In this document: piece by piece, positions 49,508 through 60,056 of the stretch
How positions within the stretch are numbered: the first letter of the stretch is position 1
Layout of the letters: each line of letters opens with the position of its first letter
NCBI RefSeq assembly: GCF_947488715.1
Contig: NZ_CANLAG010000003.1
Location: 1 to 64,000, forward strand
DNA: 64,000 nt
Direction: 5' to 3'
DNA from: an uncultured Tateyamaria sp.
GTDB lineage: Bacteria > Pseudomonadota > Alphaproteobacteria > Rhodobacterales > Rhodobacteraceae
Program-made: the position numbers and the translations under genes
Notes under the pieces: generated by a model
What the model saw: only the letters and a program-made list of their open reading frames with translations
Database searches by the model: none
Told to the model about the DNA's origin: nothing

Positions 49508-51133
49508 TCAGGTGATGACGTCAGGTGCATCGTGGCCCGTGTGTGCCGCGATGCCGATCACATCCTGCGCGGCGGCAATGACGTCTGCCAAAGCGGCCTG
49601 CGGTTCAAGATCCAGATGCTCGGTGTCGAGACGTTCGAGATAAAGCCGCAGGGTCGCGCCGCTGGTGCCTGTCCCGGACAAGCGCACCACAAACCGTGCG
49701 CCCCCCTCGAACACGACGCGCACGCCCTGTTGTTCCGACCGGCTGCCGTCGACGGGATCGAGGTAGGCGTAGTCGTCTGCGGTTTCGACAACAAAGGGCC
49801 CGATGCTCTGCCCCGGCAAACCAGCGAGCTTGCCGCGCAGGGACGACATCAACGCATCGGCTTTTTCGGTCTCGATGGCTTCGAAATCGTGGCGCGAGTA
49901 GTAGTTGCGCCCAAACCGGGACCAGTGATCCTGCATCAGTTCAGGCACGGATTTGCCGGTGGCCGCCATGATGTTCAGCCACATCAACACGGCCCAGACA
50001 CCGTCCTTTTCGCGCACATGGTCTGACCCGGTGCCAAAGCTTTCTTCGCCGCAGAGCGAGACGCGACCGTCGTCCATCAGGTTGCCAAAGAACTTCCAGC
50101 CCGTAGGTGTTTCGTAGCAGTCGATGCCCAGCGCCTCGGCCACGCGGTCAACGGCGGCGGACGTGGGCATCGAACGGGCGACGCCTTTCAGCCCGTCCTT
50201 GTAGCCGGGTGCCAGATGCGCGTTGGCTGCAATCACGGCGAGGCTGTCGGAGGGGCTGACATAGCAGTTGGGGCCGACGATCATGTTGCGGTCGCCGTCA
50301 CCGTCAGACGCCGCGCCGAAACCGGGCGCGTTTGGTCCCATCATCTCGTCCATCAGTTCATGCGCCCAGGTTGGGTTGGGGTCCGGGTGCATCCCGCCAA
50401 AGTCGGGCAGCGGCGTGCCATGGGTGACTGTGCCAGACGGCGCGCCAAGTGCGTCCTGCAAAATGGCGCGGGCATATGGGCCCGTGATGGCGCACATGGC
50501 GTCAAAGCGCACGGCCAAGCCGCCCGCGATCATCCGCCCGATGGCGTCAAAGTCGAAGAGGTCGCGCATCAGGTCCACATAGGCCGCGACGGGGTCGACG
50601 ATTTCGACCTCCATCTCACCCAGGCGCGTGGTGCCAATCTGACTGAGATCCACCGGCGCTGCATCGAGGATGTGGTAGGCATCCAGCGTCTTGGTCCGCG
50701 CAAAGATGGCGTTTGTCACGCCTTCGGGGGCGGGGCCACCGTTCGGCATGTTGAATTTAATCCCGAAATCTTCGTCTTCGCCACCGGGATTGTGGCTGGC
50801 CGAGAGAATGATGCCACCATCGGTTTTGCGGGTGCGGATCAGGTTGGACGCGGCCGGTGTCGACAGCAGGGCATTTTGACCGACAATGGCGCGGCTGGCA
50901 CCGTTGGCAGCGGCCATGGCGAGGATGGTTTGCGTTGCCGTGTCGTTGTGAAACCGGCCGTCGCCGCCGACCACCAGCACCTTGCCTTCTACGCCGCCCA
51001 CACCGTCAAACATGGCCTGCACAAAGTTCTCGAGGTAATGCGCGCCCATGAACACGCGCGTCTTTTTGCGCAATCCAGACGTGCCCGGCTTTTGCCCATC
51101 AATTGGCGTCGTAGTGATCGTCTTGGCAGTCAT
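49508..51133 (-). CDS. pgm: Phosphoglucomutase (alpha-D-glucose 1-phosphate specific)
   Basis: A 541-residue phosphohexomutase. The phosphoserine loop is ILSASHNPGG, the metal loop SDGDGDRNMI, the sugar loop LCGEESFGTGSDH and the C-terminal phosphate loop VRLSGTGTSGATLRLY. It interconverts glucose-1-P and glucose-6-P, linking glycogen to central metabolism. The ATG at 51133 overlaps the glgX stop. It is the last gene of the glg operon. Confidence 0.93.
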   Translation of the reverse strand: MTAKTITTTPIDGQKPGTSGLRKKTRVFMGAHYLENFVQAMFDGVGGVEGKVLVVGGDGRFHNDTATQTILAMAAANGASRAIVGQNALLSTPAASNLIRTRKTDGGIILSASHNPGGEDEDFGIKFNMPNGGPAPEGVTNAIFARTKTLDAYHILDAAPVDLSQIGTTRLGEMEVEIVDPVAAYVDLMRDLFDFDAIGRMIAGGLAVRFDAMCAITGPYARAILQDALGAPSGTVTHGTPLPDFGGMHPDPNPTWAHELMDEMMGPNAPGFGAASDGDGDRNMIVGPNCYVSPSDSLAVIAANAHLAPGYKDGLKGVARSMPTSAAVDRVAEALGIDCYETPTGWKFFGNLMDDGRVSLCGEESFGTGSDHVREKDGVWAVLMWLNIMAATGKSVPELMQDHWSRFGRNYYSRHDFEAIETEKADALMSSLRGKLAGLPGQSIGPFVVETADDYAYLDPVDGSRSEQQGVRVVFEGGARFVVRLSGTGTSGATLRLYLERLDTEHLDLEPQAALADVIAAAQDVIGIAAHTGHDAPDVIT

Positions 51134-53274
51134 GGAAAATCCTCTTGGGTAATGGGGGTCAGCGTGAAAACACAAACGGATGCTGCCGCCACGGGCACAT
51201 CGCGTCCAAAAATACAGATCGGCCCATCCGCGGGGGTCGCAGTGTCCAGCGTCTTTTCCCAGGTCCGGTCGGGTGCGCAGGGCGGCAGCTGTGCCTCCAT
51301 CGCGGGGCCGGTGTTGAAGACGAGGAAAATAACGTCATCCGACGCCGCGTAGGGCGGTGTCGTGGACGAGGTTCGCAATTCGACGCAGATGGCCTTGGTA
51401 TTGGGGTCTTCCCATTCCTCGCGGGTGGGGGGCTGGCCGTTGGGCAAGCGCCAGAACACATCGGGTTTGCCATCCTTGCTGCGGGGGCGCGAGTGGAGGA
51501 ACCGCGTTTGCCGCAGCACCTTGTTGTCGCGCCGCAGCCGGGTCAGCCGCCGGACAAAATCGAGCAGTTCGTCGTCGGTGTCGGCCCAGTTCACCCACCC
51601 TAGCGGGTTGTCCTGACCAAAGGTGTTGTTGTTGCCCGACTGGGTGTTGCCGATTTCGTCCCCCGACAGCAGGAATGGCGTGCCCTGGGACAGAAAGGAC
51701 GTGGCGAGGAAGTTGCGTTGGCGTTGCGCGCGGGCGACGGCGATGTCTGCATCATCGGTTGGACCTTCGACGCCCATGTTGTCGGAATGGTTGCTGTTTG
51801 TGCCGTCGCGGTTGTTCTCGCCATTGGCGGTGTTGTGTTTCTGGTCATAGCTGACCAGGTCGCGCAGGGTCATGCCGTCATGGCAGGTGACAAAATTGAT
51901 CGATGACGTGGCCGCACGGCCCGAATGGTCGAAGGTGTCGGCACTGCCCAGGAGGCAGCGGCCCAGCTTGCCAGTCATTCCGGCATCCCCGCGCCAGAAT
52001 TTGCGGATGCCGTCGCGAAAGCGGTCGTTGAATTCGAGGAACGGGTGTGGCCAGTTGCCCAGTTGGTAGCCCCCCGGCCCAAGGTCCCAGGGTTCGGCGA
52101 TCAGTTTGACCCGGTTCAGGACAGGGTCCTGCCCCAGCGCATCGAGGAATCCACCGTTGCGGTTGAACCCTTCGATTTCGCGCCCCAGCACGGTGGCGAG
52201 GTCAAAACGGAACCCGTCCACGTGCATCACTTCGACCCAATAGCGCAGGCTGTCCATGATCATGCGCAGCACCATGGGGTGACGCACGTTCAGCGTGTTG
52301 CCGGTGCCGGTGTCATTCACATAGTGGCGCCCCCCATCGAGGAGCCGGTAGTAGGACAGGTTATCAAGGCCACGGAACGACAGGGTTGGGCCCAGGTGAT
52401 TGCCCTCGCCCGAGTGGTTGTAGACGACGTCGAGGATCACCTCGATCCCGGCGGCGTGGAACCGCCGTACCATCGTTTGAAATTCCCAGATCCCGGCGGC
52501 GTCCATGTACCGGGGTTCGGGCGCGAAAAAGCCGATGGATTGGTAGCCCCAGTAGTTGCTGAGGTTGGCGTCGACCAGGAATTTGTCGTCGAGAAAGGCA
52601 TGGACCGGCATCAATTGGACCGTGGTCACGCCCAGCTTGGTTAGGTGTTCCAGCACCGGTTCGCTTGCCATACCCAGGAACCGCCCGCGTTCGTTGCGGC
52701 GCAGGCCGGGAAACTCGGCGGTCATGCCCTTTATGTGCGCCTCATAGATCAGCGTTTCGGACATGCTGATTTCGGGGGGGCTGTCGTTGCCCCATTGAAA
52801 GCTGGGGTCCACCACCACCGATCGCGGCACGTAACGCGCGCTGTCGCGCCGATCAAAGCTGAGGTCGGCGGTCTTGGCGCCGATGGTGTAGCCCATCACC
52901 GCGTCATTCCAGGCGAGATCGCCTGTGAGACGCTTTGCATAAGGGTCCAGCAGCAGTTTGTTCGGGTTGAACCGGTGTCCGTTCTCCGGGTCGTATGGCC
53001 CATGCACGCGGTAGCCATATGCGGTGCCCGGCGTCAGCCCGGCGATGTGGATGTGCCAGACATCCCCGTCGCGTTCCATCAGCGGGATGCGCGCAATCTC
53101 GATCCAGCCATCGGAATCAAAGAGGCACAGCTCCACCTGTTCCGCATGTTCAGAGAAGACGGCGAAATTGACGCCTTCGCCGTCGAACGTCGCGCCTATG
53201 GGCGAGGGACGTCCGGCAGACATGGAATGGTTTTTCAACGTCTTGGGCAGGTTATGTTGCGCGGCGACATTCAT
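51130..53274 (-). CDS. glgX: Glycogen debranching enzyme GlgX
   Basis: A 714-residue GH13 isoamylase-type enzyme. An N-terminal CBM48 (PIGATFDGEGVNFAVFSEHA) precedes the catalytic barrel with nucleophile block GFRFDLATVLGRE, acid/base LIAEPWDLGPGGYQLG and NFVTCHDGMTLRDLVSY. It hydrolyses alpha-1,6 branches of phosphorylase-trimmed glycogen. The start at 53274 overlaps the glgA end by 23 bp; the Met at 53223 is an alternative. No strong ribosome site is seen for either, in keeping with translational coupling. Confidence 0.92.
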   Translation of the reverse strand: MNVAAQHNLPKTLKNHSMSAGRPSPIGATFDGEGVNFAVFSEHAEQVELCLFDSDGWIEIARIPLMERDGDVWHIHIAGLTPGTAYGYRVHGPYDPENGHRFNPNKLLLDPYAKRLTGDLAWNDAVMGYTIGAKTADLSFDRRDSARYVPRSVVVDPSFQWGNDSPPEISMSETLIYEAHIKGMTAEFPGLRRNERGRFLGMASEPVLEHLTKLGVTTVQLMPVHAFLDDKFLVDANLSNYWGYQSIGFFAPEPRYMDAAGIWEFQTMVRRFHAAGIEVILDVVYNHSGEGNHLGPTLSFRGLDNLSYYRLLDGGRHYVNDTGTGNTLNVRHPMVLRMIMDSLRYWVEVMHVDGFRFDLATVLGREIEGFNRNGGFLDALGQDPVLNRVKLIAEPWDLGPGGYQLGNWPHPFLEFNDRFRDGIRKFWRGDAGMTGKLGRCLLGSADTFDHSGRAATSSINFVTCHDGMTLRDLVSYDQKHNTANGENNRDGTNSNHSDNMGVEGPTDDADIAVARAQRQRNFLATSFLSQGTPFLLSGDEIGNTQSGNNNTFGQDNPLGWVNWADTDDELLDFVRRLTRLRRDNKVLRQTRFLHSRPRSKDGKPDVFWRLPNGQPPTREEWEDPNTKAICVELRTSSTTPPYAASDDVIFLVFNTGPAMEAQLPPCAPDRTWEKTLDTATPADGPICIFGRDVPVAAASVCVFTLTPITQEDFP

Positions 53275-54700
53275 CGGTCAGGTTCTCATAGAGGGCGGCA
53301 TAGGCCGCGGACGAGGCCTCCCACCCCAATGCCTGCTTCATTCCGCGTTTTTGCATGCGGGTCCACCCTGATTTGTGCGAAAACTGTGCAATCACGTCGC
53401 GCAAGCAGTGCGCCAGTGCCATTTCGTCCACGGGGTGAAACTGAAACCCGGTGGCGACACCACTGGAACGGGCCATGACGTTGGCGTGGATCACGCTGTC
53501 GGCCAATCCGCCGGTTGCGGCGACAACCGGCACAGTGCCGTAGCGCAGGCCGTAGAGTTGCGTCAGGCCGCAAGGTTCAAAGCGCGAAGGCACAAGCACC
53601 ACGTCACCGCCGCCAAACATGCGATGTGACAGTGCCTCGTCATAGCCGATCCGCAGGCCGACCTTGCCGGGATGGTTGCGCGCCAGCAGCCGCATCTGAT
53701 CTTCGATCTGGGGGTCGCCGCTGCCCAGAATGGCAAGTGCGCCACCGGCCTCAACGAATTGAGCGGCGGTCGCCGCGACCAGGTCCATACCCTTTTGCGC
53801 GGTGAGGCGGCTGACGATAATGGCGAGCGGGCCATTGACGGCAGAGAGGCCAAATTCGGCAATCAGCGCCTTGCGATTGGCCGACTTGCCTTTGAGAGAG
53901 GCGGCGGAATAGGGCGTGATCAGGGGATCTTGCGCGGGGTCCCAGACCTCCATGTCGATGCCATTCAGAATACCAGACAGCCGGTCGGACCGCGCAGCCA
54001 TGACCCCTTCGAGGCCCATGCCGAAATCGGAACGCATGAGTTCGGCGGCATAGGTTGGGCTGACGGTTGTGATGGCCCCGGCGTCGACCAGACCGGCCTT
54101 GAGCGTGCTGATCTGCCCCCAGTATTCCAGCCCTTCGGCGGTGTATTCGGACAGGGGCAGATCCATAGTGCCCAGCATCGCGGCGGGTGCGAGCCCTTGA
54201 AAGGCGATGTTGTGCACCGTCATCACTGTCGCCACGTCGTGCACGCCCGCAATCTTGAGATAGGTGGGCGTCAGTCCGGCCTGCCAATCATGTGCATGCA
54301 CAACCTGTGGACGCCATCCATCCGTCAGACCGTGCTCCGCGATCTGTGCGGCGGCGAAAGACAACGCGGCAAAGCGCACGGGGTTGTCGCTGAAGTCCGT
54401 TGGGTTTCCGTAAGGCCCGCCAGGTCGGTCAAACAGATGCGGCGCGTCCAACAGCAGAACATCAATGCCACCCGTCGTTCCGGCCAGCACCCGCGCCGGC
54501 CCGCCCATCAGCGCCTTAAAGGTAAAGACGACCGTACGGGCATCTACCTTTTTGATAAGGCCGGGGTAGGCGGGCAACAGGGTGCGCATATGCCACCCGT
54601 GCCCCGACAGGGCGCCGGGCAAGGCGCCCGCAACGTCTGCCAGTCCGCCGGTCTTGATCAGCGGCACGCATTCTGATGTCACGGACAGGACGTGGCGCAT
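53252..54700 (-). CDS. glgA: Glycogen synthase (ADP-glucose)
   Basis: A 482-residue GT5 glycosyltransferase. The N-terminal KTGGLADVAGALPGAL motif binds ADP-glucose. C-terminal VLVPSRFEPCGLTQLYGLRYGTVPVV carries the retaining-transferase E-x7-E region. It extends alpha-1,4 chains. It begins 3 bp after the glgC stop and overlaps glgX. Confidence 0.94.
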   Translation of the reverse strand: MRHVLSVTSECVPLIKTGGLADVAGALPGALSGHGWHMRTLLPAYPGLIKKVDARTVVFTFKALMGGPARVLAGTTGGIDVLLLDAPHLFDRPGGPYGNPTDFSDNPVRFAALSFAAAQIAEHGLTDGWRPQVVHAHDWQAGLTPTYLKIAGVHDVATVMTVHNIAFQGLAPAAMLGTMDLPLSEYTAEGLEYWGQISTLKAGLVDAGAITTVSPTYAAELMRSDFGMGLEGVMAARSDRLSGILNGIDMEVWDPAQDPLITPYSAASLKGKSANRKALIAEFGLSAVNGPLAIIVSRLTAQKGMDLVAATAAQFVEAGGALAILGSGDPQIEDQMRLLARNHPGKVGLRIGYDEALSHRMFGGGDVVLVPSRFEPCGLTQLYGLRYGTVPVVAATGGLADSVIHANVMARSSGVATGFQFHPVDEMALAHCLRDVIAQFSHKSGWTRMQKRGMKQALGWEASSAAYAALYENLTDECRRAT

Positions 54701-54703
54701 CGG

Positions 54704-55975
54704 TCAGTCCAGTGCGGCGGCGCGCGCGGCGAGCATTGCAGGCGTGATCAACACCACACCGTCATCGGTGCGGCGGAACCACTTGGCGTCTTCGGCGGCG
54801 TCCTCGCCAACAACAAGACCGGGCGGGATCACACAACCACGGTCGACGACACATTTGCTCAGGCGGGCCTCGCGGCCAACCTCGACGTAAGGAAGGGCCA
54901 CGACCTGGTGCATCGAGGAAAACGAGTGGCTGCGCACGCCGGTGAACAAGAGCGATTCACTGATTTCGGAGCCGGAGATGATACATCCCCCCGACACCAT
55001 AGATGATACCGCCATGCCGCGCCTTTTCTCTTCGTCGTGGACGAATTTGGCGGGTGGCACGCTTTCGGCATATGTCCAGATCGGCCAGCTGTTGTCATAG
55101 AGATCCAGAGGCGGGGTGAATTTGGTCAGGTCGATATTGGCGCGCCAGAACGCATCCACCGTACCAACGTCACGCCAATAGGGTTCGGTTTCGAGGCCCG
55201 ACTGCACACAGCTGTCTTCGAAGCGATGCGCCACCGCTTTGCCGTTTTTGACGATCTCGGGGATGATGTCGTTGCCGAAGTCGTGGCTGGAGTTCGGATC
55301 AGCCATGTCCTTGAGCAGCAGATCGCGCAGGAACTCCCAACGGAAGACGTAGATGCCCATCGATGCAAGGGCGTGGTCTTCGTCGCCGGGGATACAGGGG
55401 GGATCGGCGGGCTTTTCCAGGAAATCGGTGATCCGGTCCTTGGTGTCACAGTGCATGACGCCAAAGGCTGTGGCTTCCATGCGTGGGACGGTCAGGCACC
55501 CGATGGTCACGTCAGCACCTTCGTTGAGGTGCTGTTGCAACATGATTTCATAGTCCATCTTGTAGATGTGGTCGCCTGCCAGGATGACAATGAAATCAAC
55601 GCCGTAACTGTCAACGATGTCGATATTCTGGGCGACGGCGTCGGCTGTGCCGAGATACCATTTTTCGTCGTTCATACGTTGCGACGCGGGCAGGATGTCG
55701 AGGTATTCGTTCCGTTCAGCGCGCAGGAAACCCCAGCCGCGTTGGCAGTGACGGATCAGGCTGTGTGCCTTGTATTGGGTTGCGATGGCCATTTTCCGGA
55801 TGCCGGAATTGAGCGCGTTCGAGAGGGCGAAATCGACAATCCGTGTCTTGCCGCCAAAGTAGACGGCGGGTTTGGCGCGGTTGTCGGTCAGCTCCTTGAG
55901 CCTGCTGCCGCGTCCACCGGCCAGCACAAAGGCCATGGCCCGGTTTGACAGCCTGTGATTAGGTGTCGGTTTCAT
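54704..55975 (-). CDS. glgC: Glucose-1-phosphate adenylyltransferase
   Basis: A 423-residue ADP-glucose pyrophosphorylase, the committed and allosteric step of glycogen synthesis. The nucleotide-binding start is [20 protein letters not shown] and the sugar-phosphate site is [13 protein letters not shown] ([12 protein letters not shown]). A C-terminal left-handed beta-helix has hexapeptide-type repeats. The ATG at 55975 overlaps the glgB stop (ATGA); the in-frame extension to 56056 is inside glgB. Confidence 0.94.
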   Translation of the reverse strand: MKPTPNHRLSNRAMAFVLAGGRGSRLKELTDNRAKPAVYFGGKTRIVDFALSNALNSGIRKMAIATQYKAHSLIRHCQRGWGFLRAERNEYLDILPASQRMNDEKWYLGTADAVAQNIDIVDSYGVDFIVILAGDHIYKMDYEIMLQQHLNEGADVTIGCLTVPRMEATAFGVMHCDTKDRITDFLEKPADPPCIPGDEDHALASMGIYVFRWEFLRDLLLKDMADPNSSHDFGNDIIPEIVKNGKAVAHRFEDSCVQSGLETEPYWRDVGTVDAFWRANIDLTKFTPPLDLYDNSWPIWTYAESVPPAKFVHDEEKRRGMAVSSMVSGGCIISGSEISESLLFTGVRSHSFSSMHQVVALPYVEVGREARLSKCVVDRGCVIPPGLVVGEDAAEDAKWFRRTDDGVVLITPAMLAARAAALD

Positions 55976-58191
55976 GTGTCGTCCTCCCCTTCGATCAGTA
56001 TCACCGCCGACAGCGGCGGCAGTGTGACCCGCGCAGATTGGGCCTGGCCCATCCACTCGGTGTCGTCGGTGCGCACGCCTCCCAGATTGCCACGCCCCCC
56101 GCCGCCATATTCGGTTGCATCTGTGTTCAACGCTTCGCGCCAGTATCCGGTTCCGGGCAATCCGATGCGGTGGTCTGTGCGTTCGACCGGCGTCATGTTC
56201 AGCGCGACCACCACACGTGGTTCGTCGGGATCGCCGTTGCGTTGGTAAACGTAGACCGAATGTTCGGTATCGCCGCCGTCGAGCCAGGCAAAGCCGCCCG
56301 GTCGGACGTCATTGCGGTGCAATGCCGGTGTGGTCCGGTACAGCTGGTTCAGGTCGCGGACGAGCCGCTGGACACCCGCATGGTCCGGATCATCGAGCAG
56401 ATGCCAATCGAGGCTTTGATTGTGGTTCCATTCGGCGGCTTGCGCAAATTCCTGTCCCATGAACAGCAGTTTCTTGCCGGGGTGGGACCACATAAAGCCG
56501 TAGTAGGCCCGCAGGTTGGCGAACTTTTCCCATGTGTTGCCGGGCATCTTGGACAGCATCGACCCCTTGCCGTGGACGACCTCGTCGTGGCTGATCGGCA
56601 GGACAAAATTCTCGGAAAAGGCATAGTGGATGCCAAAGGTCATCAGGTGATGGTGGTGTTTGCGGTTGATCGGGTCCTCTTGCATGTACCGCAAGGTGTC
56701 GTTCATCCAGCCCATGTTCCATTTGAACCCAAACCCGAGACCGCCGAGGTACACGGGCCGTGACACACCGGGAAAGGCAGTGCTTTCTTCGGCGACGGTC
56801 ATGATGTCGGGCAGTTCGCCATAGACGAAACTGTTGGTGTCGCGCAGAAATGCGATGTTTTCGTAGTTCTCGCGCCCGCCGTCTGCATTCGGCACCCATT
56901 CGCCATCCGCGCGGGAATAGTCGCGATAGAGCATCGACGCGACGGCATCGACGCGCAAACCGTCCAGATGGTATTCCTCGAGCCAATAGAGTGCGTTCGA
57001 GCGCATCCAGTTGACGACCTCGCGTCGCCCGAAGTTGTAGATCGCGGTGTTCCAGTCCTGGTGAAACCCTTCGCGCGGGTCTGCGTGATCGTAGAGATGT
57101 GTGCCGTCGAACTGCGCCAAACCGTGTTCGTCGAGGGGAAAGTGCGCCGGCACCCAATCCAACAGGACGCCCAGGCCCTTGTTGTGGGCCGCCGTGACCA
57201 GCGCGCGAAATTCGTCCGGCGTGCCGTGGCGGATAGTTGGGGCGTACATGCCGATGGGCTGATAGCCCCAGGACCCGTCAAAGGGGTGTTCGGTGATGGG
57301 CATCAGCTCGATGTGCGTAAAGCCCATGTCGGCCACATAGTCGACGAGGTCCGTGGCCAGTTCGGTATAGGACAGGGGCCGATTGCCCGGCGCGCGTTTC
57401 CAACTGGCGAGGTTGACCTCGTAGATGCTGATGGCGGTGTCGATGTCGTGACGGTTGGACCGGTCCGCCATCCAGCGTGCGTCGTCCCATGTGTGGCCGG
57501 AGAGATCGCGCACAACCGACCCGGTGCGGGGCGGGTGCTCTGATCCAAACCCGACCGGGTCCGCCTTGAGCGGCAGCGCCTGACCATCGGGGCCATGGAT
57601 CGCATATTTGTAAACATCGCCCACCTGAAGGCCGGGGACAAAGATCTCCCATATCCCCGACTGGCCGAGACGCCGCATCCCGTGGCGCCGGGCATCCCAG
57701 ACGTTGAAGTCACCGACCAGCGCGACGCGTGCGGCATTGGGGGCCCAAACGGCAAAATGCACGCCGTCCACGCCTTCGTGGGTGATGACGTGCGCGCCCA
57801 AAGCCGACCACAAACGGTGCATGGACCCCTCGCCGAGGTAGTAGATGTCGTCATCCGACAGCACCTGGCCAAAGCGGTATGGGTCCTCGAATGTCCAGGT
57901 TGTTTCCCCGTTGCGGGCGGTGACGCGGTAGGGTTGCGCCTTGCGCAGCATGGTCGAAAACAGTCCGGGCGCTTCTGCCACAGGCACCATCGGAGTGCGC
58001 GACGATTTGCCGGTGATGCAGGTCACCTCGTCCGCGCCGGGTACAAATACGTTCAGGGCAAAGCCGTCGGGATGTTCGCGCAGACCCAAATACTGAAACG
58101 GCTCTGCCAACTGCCCGGCCACCAGCGCGGACATAACGTCAGCAGGTGGGGCCGCGCGCAGTGCATCTTGGGACGTTTTGCTTCTTGGCAT
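55972..58191 (-). CDS. glgB: 1,4-alpha-glucan branching enzyme
   Basis: A 739-residue GH13 branching enzyme. N-terminal N1/CBM48 modules are followed by [20 protein letters not shown] and the catalytic barrel: nucleophile block [16 protein letters not shown], acid/base [12 protein letters not shown], and [15 protein letters not shown]. It introduces alpha-1,6 branches. It is 127 bp downstream of the alpha-glucosidase gene, with a hairpin between. The start at 58191 has only a weak ribosome site (AAAAG). Confidence 0.94.
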   Translation of the reverse strand: MPRSKTSQDALRAAPPADVMSALVAGQLAEPFQYLGLREHPDGFALNVFVPGADEVTCITGKSSRTPMVPVAEAPGLFSTMLRKAQPYRVTARNGETTWTFEDPYRFGQVLSDDDIYYLGEGSMHRLWSALGAHVITHEGVDGVHFAVWAPNAARVALVGDFNVWDARRHGMRRLGQSGIWEIFVPGLQVGDVYKYAIHGPDGQALPLKADPVGFGSEHPPRTGSVVRDLSGHTWDDARWMADRSNRHDIDTAISIYEVNLASWKRAPGNRPLSYTELATDLVDYVADMGFTHIELMPITEHPFDGSWGYQPIGMYAPTIRHGTPDEFRALVTAAHNKGLGVLLDWVPAHFPLDEHGLAQFDGTHLYDHADPREGFHQDWNTAIYNFGRREVVNWMRSNALYWLEEYHLDGLRVDAVASMLYRDYSRADGEWVPNADGGRENYENIAFLRDTNSFVYGELPDIMTVAEESTAFPGVSRPVYLGGLGFGFKWNMGWMNDTLRYMQEDPINRKHHHHLMTFGIHYAFSENFVLPISHDEVVHGKGSMLSKMPGNTWEKFANLRAYYGFMWSHPGKKLLFMGQEFAQAAEWNHNQSLDWHLLDDPDHAGVQRLVRDLNQLYRTTPALHRNDVRPGGFAWLDGGDTEHSVYVYQRNGDPDEPRVVVALNMTPVERTDHRIGLPGTGYWREALNTDATEYGGGGRGNLGGVRTDDTEWMGQAQSARVTLPPLSAVILIEGEDDT

Positions 58192-58280
58192 TACAACTTT
58201 TTATCTTTCTCACTTTCGGTCACGGCCCATGCTGGGGGCCGCAAACCTTTCAATACCTGATAGCCTAGCGCAGTTTTCAC

Positions 58281-58307
58281 CGGGCGTCGTACTTTCTTTG
58301 ACGCCCG
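58281..58307. terminator. Hairpin between alpha-glucosidase gene and glgB
   Basis: A perfect 8-bp stem (CGGGCGTC/GACGCCCG) with an 11-base loop lies 11 bp past the alpha-glucosidase stop. No U-run follows. It may reduce read-through into the glg genes or mark an mRNA processing point. Confidence 0.45.
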
Positions 58308-58318
58308 CAACTGGGCCT

Positions 58319-59932
58319 TTATGCAAACGCCGCCGTGTCGGCGGTGGTCTCGACATAGGCAAAACCGAATGCTGGCAGGATAAGTTCCGAGCCCGTTACC
58401 TCACCCGACAGCGGGCCAGTGGCCTTAGCTCCTTCGGCAAGTTGGATGGTTTGAGCCATGTCCGAGAGATTGAAGACACCGGTCAGGCAGATACCTTCAT
58501 ACGTACGGCTGACCGCGAGCAACGGGTCGGGCAGCGTTGGAAAAGTGGTATTACCAAGCCGCAATTCTGGACGCGATTTCCGATAGGCAAGTGCAGCGCG
58601 GTAGGTGTTGAGAACGGAGTCGTTTTGCGCGTCTTGCCCGGCCACGGCGCGTGCGGCCTGTGGCGGCTTGACCGGCAGCCACGGATCACCTTCCGAGAAA
58701 CCGGCATTCGGCGCATCAGCGTCCCACACCATCGGCGTCCGGCACCCATCGCGCCCTTTATTGTCGGGCCAGAAGTCGATGTAGCCGAGGTCGGTCAGTT
58801 CGTGAAATTCGATGTCGGTTTCGGTCTGGCCAACCTCTTCGCCTTGATAGATGCCAAGGGTGCCAGGGAAAGAGATCAGCATGTTGATCGCCTGTTTGGC
58901 GACCGTGTCCTGCATCGTGGGGTCGGTGGCCCAGCGGGTCACGTGACGCTGAACATCGTGGTTGGAGAACGACCAGCACGGCCATCCGTCCGGTGCCTCG
59001 TTCATAAAGCCCTGGATGCAGCGGCGGAAATGATCCGGCGTGTGATCGTGGCTGAGCAGGGCGAAGGAATAGGCCATGTGCAGCTTGTCACTGCCGCTGG
59101 TGTATTGCGCCATCAGTTCGACCTGACGGATGCCGTCATCGCCAACTTCGCCGATCATCATCCGGTCCGGGTATTGATCCGTCAGCGCGCGCAAGCGGCG
59201 CAAGACGTTCAGGTTTTCGGGGCGGGATTTGGAATACATATGGATTTGGGCCCCGTAAGGATGCCCAGGCATGTCGTCATATTCAGCCGCCGGGTTGTCG
59301 CGCAGCTTGGCATCGTGGACGTAGAAATTGACCGTGTCCAAGCGGAAGCCGTCGACACCGCGTTCCAACCAGAATTTCATCTCACCCAGCAGCGCGTCGA
59401 CAACCGCGGGGTTGTGAAAGTTCAAGTCGGGTTGCGACGTCAGGAAGTTGTGCAGGTAGTATTGACGGCGCAAAGGGCTGAACATCCATGCAGAGCCGCC
59501 AAAGACCGAAGGCCAGTTGTTTGGTGGTCCACCGTCAAGGCGCGGGTCGGCCCAGACATACCAATCGGCCTTGGGGTTTGTGCGGTCCTTTTTACTCTCG
59601 AGAAACCAGTCGTGTTGGTCCGACGTGTGGGACAGCACCTGATCGATGATCACTTTCAGCCCCAGGTCGTGCGCGCGCGTCACAAGGGCATCGAAATCCT
59701 CGATGGTGCCGAACAGCGGGCTGACGCTGGTGTAGTCGGATACGTCGTATCCCATGTCCTTGTCCGGGGACGCAAAGAACGGAGAAAGCCAGATCGCATC
59801 CACGCCAAGCGAGGCCACGTGATCCAACCTGCGGGTGATGCCTATCAGGTCGCCGATGCCGTCGCCGTTGTCGTCTTGAAACGACCGAGGGTAGATCTGG
59901 TAAATTACCGCATCCCGCCACCATTCCCGCAT
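58319..59932 (-). CDS. Alpha-glucosidase (GH13)
   Basis: A 537-residue oligo-1,6-glucosidase/alpha-glucosidase type enzyme. It starts MREWWRDAVIYQIYPRSFQD, with GVDAIWLSPFFASP, nucleophile block GVDGFRLDTVNFYVHD, acid/base MIGEVGDDG and CWSFSNHDVQRHVTRW. It hydrolyses small alpha-glucosides in the cytoplasm. The ATG at 59932 follows GGGGGA; a TTG at 59947 is unlikely. It is the first gene of the glg cluster and carries a LacI-type operator-like palindrome 35 bp upstream. Confidence 0.9.
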   Translation of the reverse strand: MREWWRDAVIYQIYPRSFQDDNGDGIGDLIGITRRLDHVASLGVDAIWLSPFFASPDKDMGYDVSDYTSVSPLFGTIEDFDALVTRAHDLGLKVIIDQVLSHTSDQHDWFLESKKDRTNPKADWYVWADPRLDGGPPNNWPSVFGGSAWMFSPLRRQYYLHNFLTSQPDLNFHNPAVVDALLGEMKFWLERGVDGFRLDTVNFYVHDAKLRDNPAAEYDDMPGHPYGAQIHMYSKSRPENLNVLRRLRALTDQYPDRMMIGEVGDDGIRQVELMAQYTSGSDKLHMAYSFALLSHDHTPDHFRRCIQGFMNEAPDGWPCWSFSNHDVQRHVTRWATDPTMQDTVAKQAINMLISFPGTLGIYQGEEVGQTETDIEFHELTDLGYIDFWPDNKGRDGCRTPMVWDADAPNAGFSEGDPWLPVKPPQAARAVAGQDAQNDSVLNTYRAALAYRKSRPELRLGNTTFPTLPDPLLAVSRTYEGICLTGVFNLSDMAQTIQLAEGAKATGPLSGEVTGSELILPAFGFAYVETTADTAAFA

Positions 59933-59967
59933 TCTGTATTCCCCCAAGCCGACAATTTCCGCAATCT

Positions 59968-59977
59968 AAAGCGCTTT
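59968..59977. promoter_or_regulatory. LacI-family operator-like palindrome upstream of alpha-glucosidase gene
   Basis: AAAGCGCTTT is a perfect 10-bp palindrome with the central CG typical of LacI/GalR-family operators. The extended 16 bp (59965-59980) pair at 7 of 8 positions. It lies 35 bp before the ATG at 59932, downstream of a candidate -35 (TTGACC, complement of 60009-60014) with a weak TAGCGA -10 at 17-bp spacing. That placement suits repression. No LacI-type gene is in the window. Confidence 0.6.
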
Positions 59978-60056
59978 GGATACTATCGCTAGAGACACAG
60001 CTCGGAATGGTCAACACATCAGTTGCGGTGCCGTCAGAGTTCGAAAACCAGAGGTG

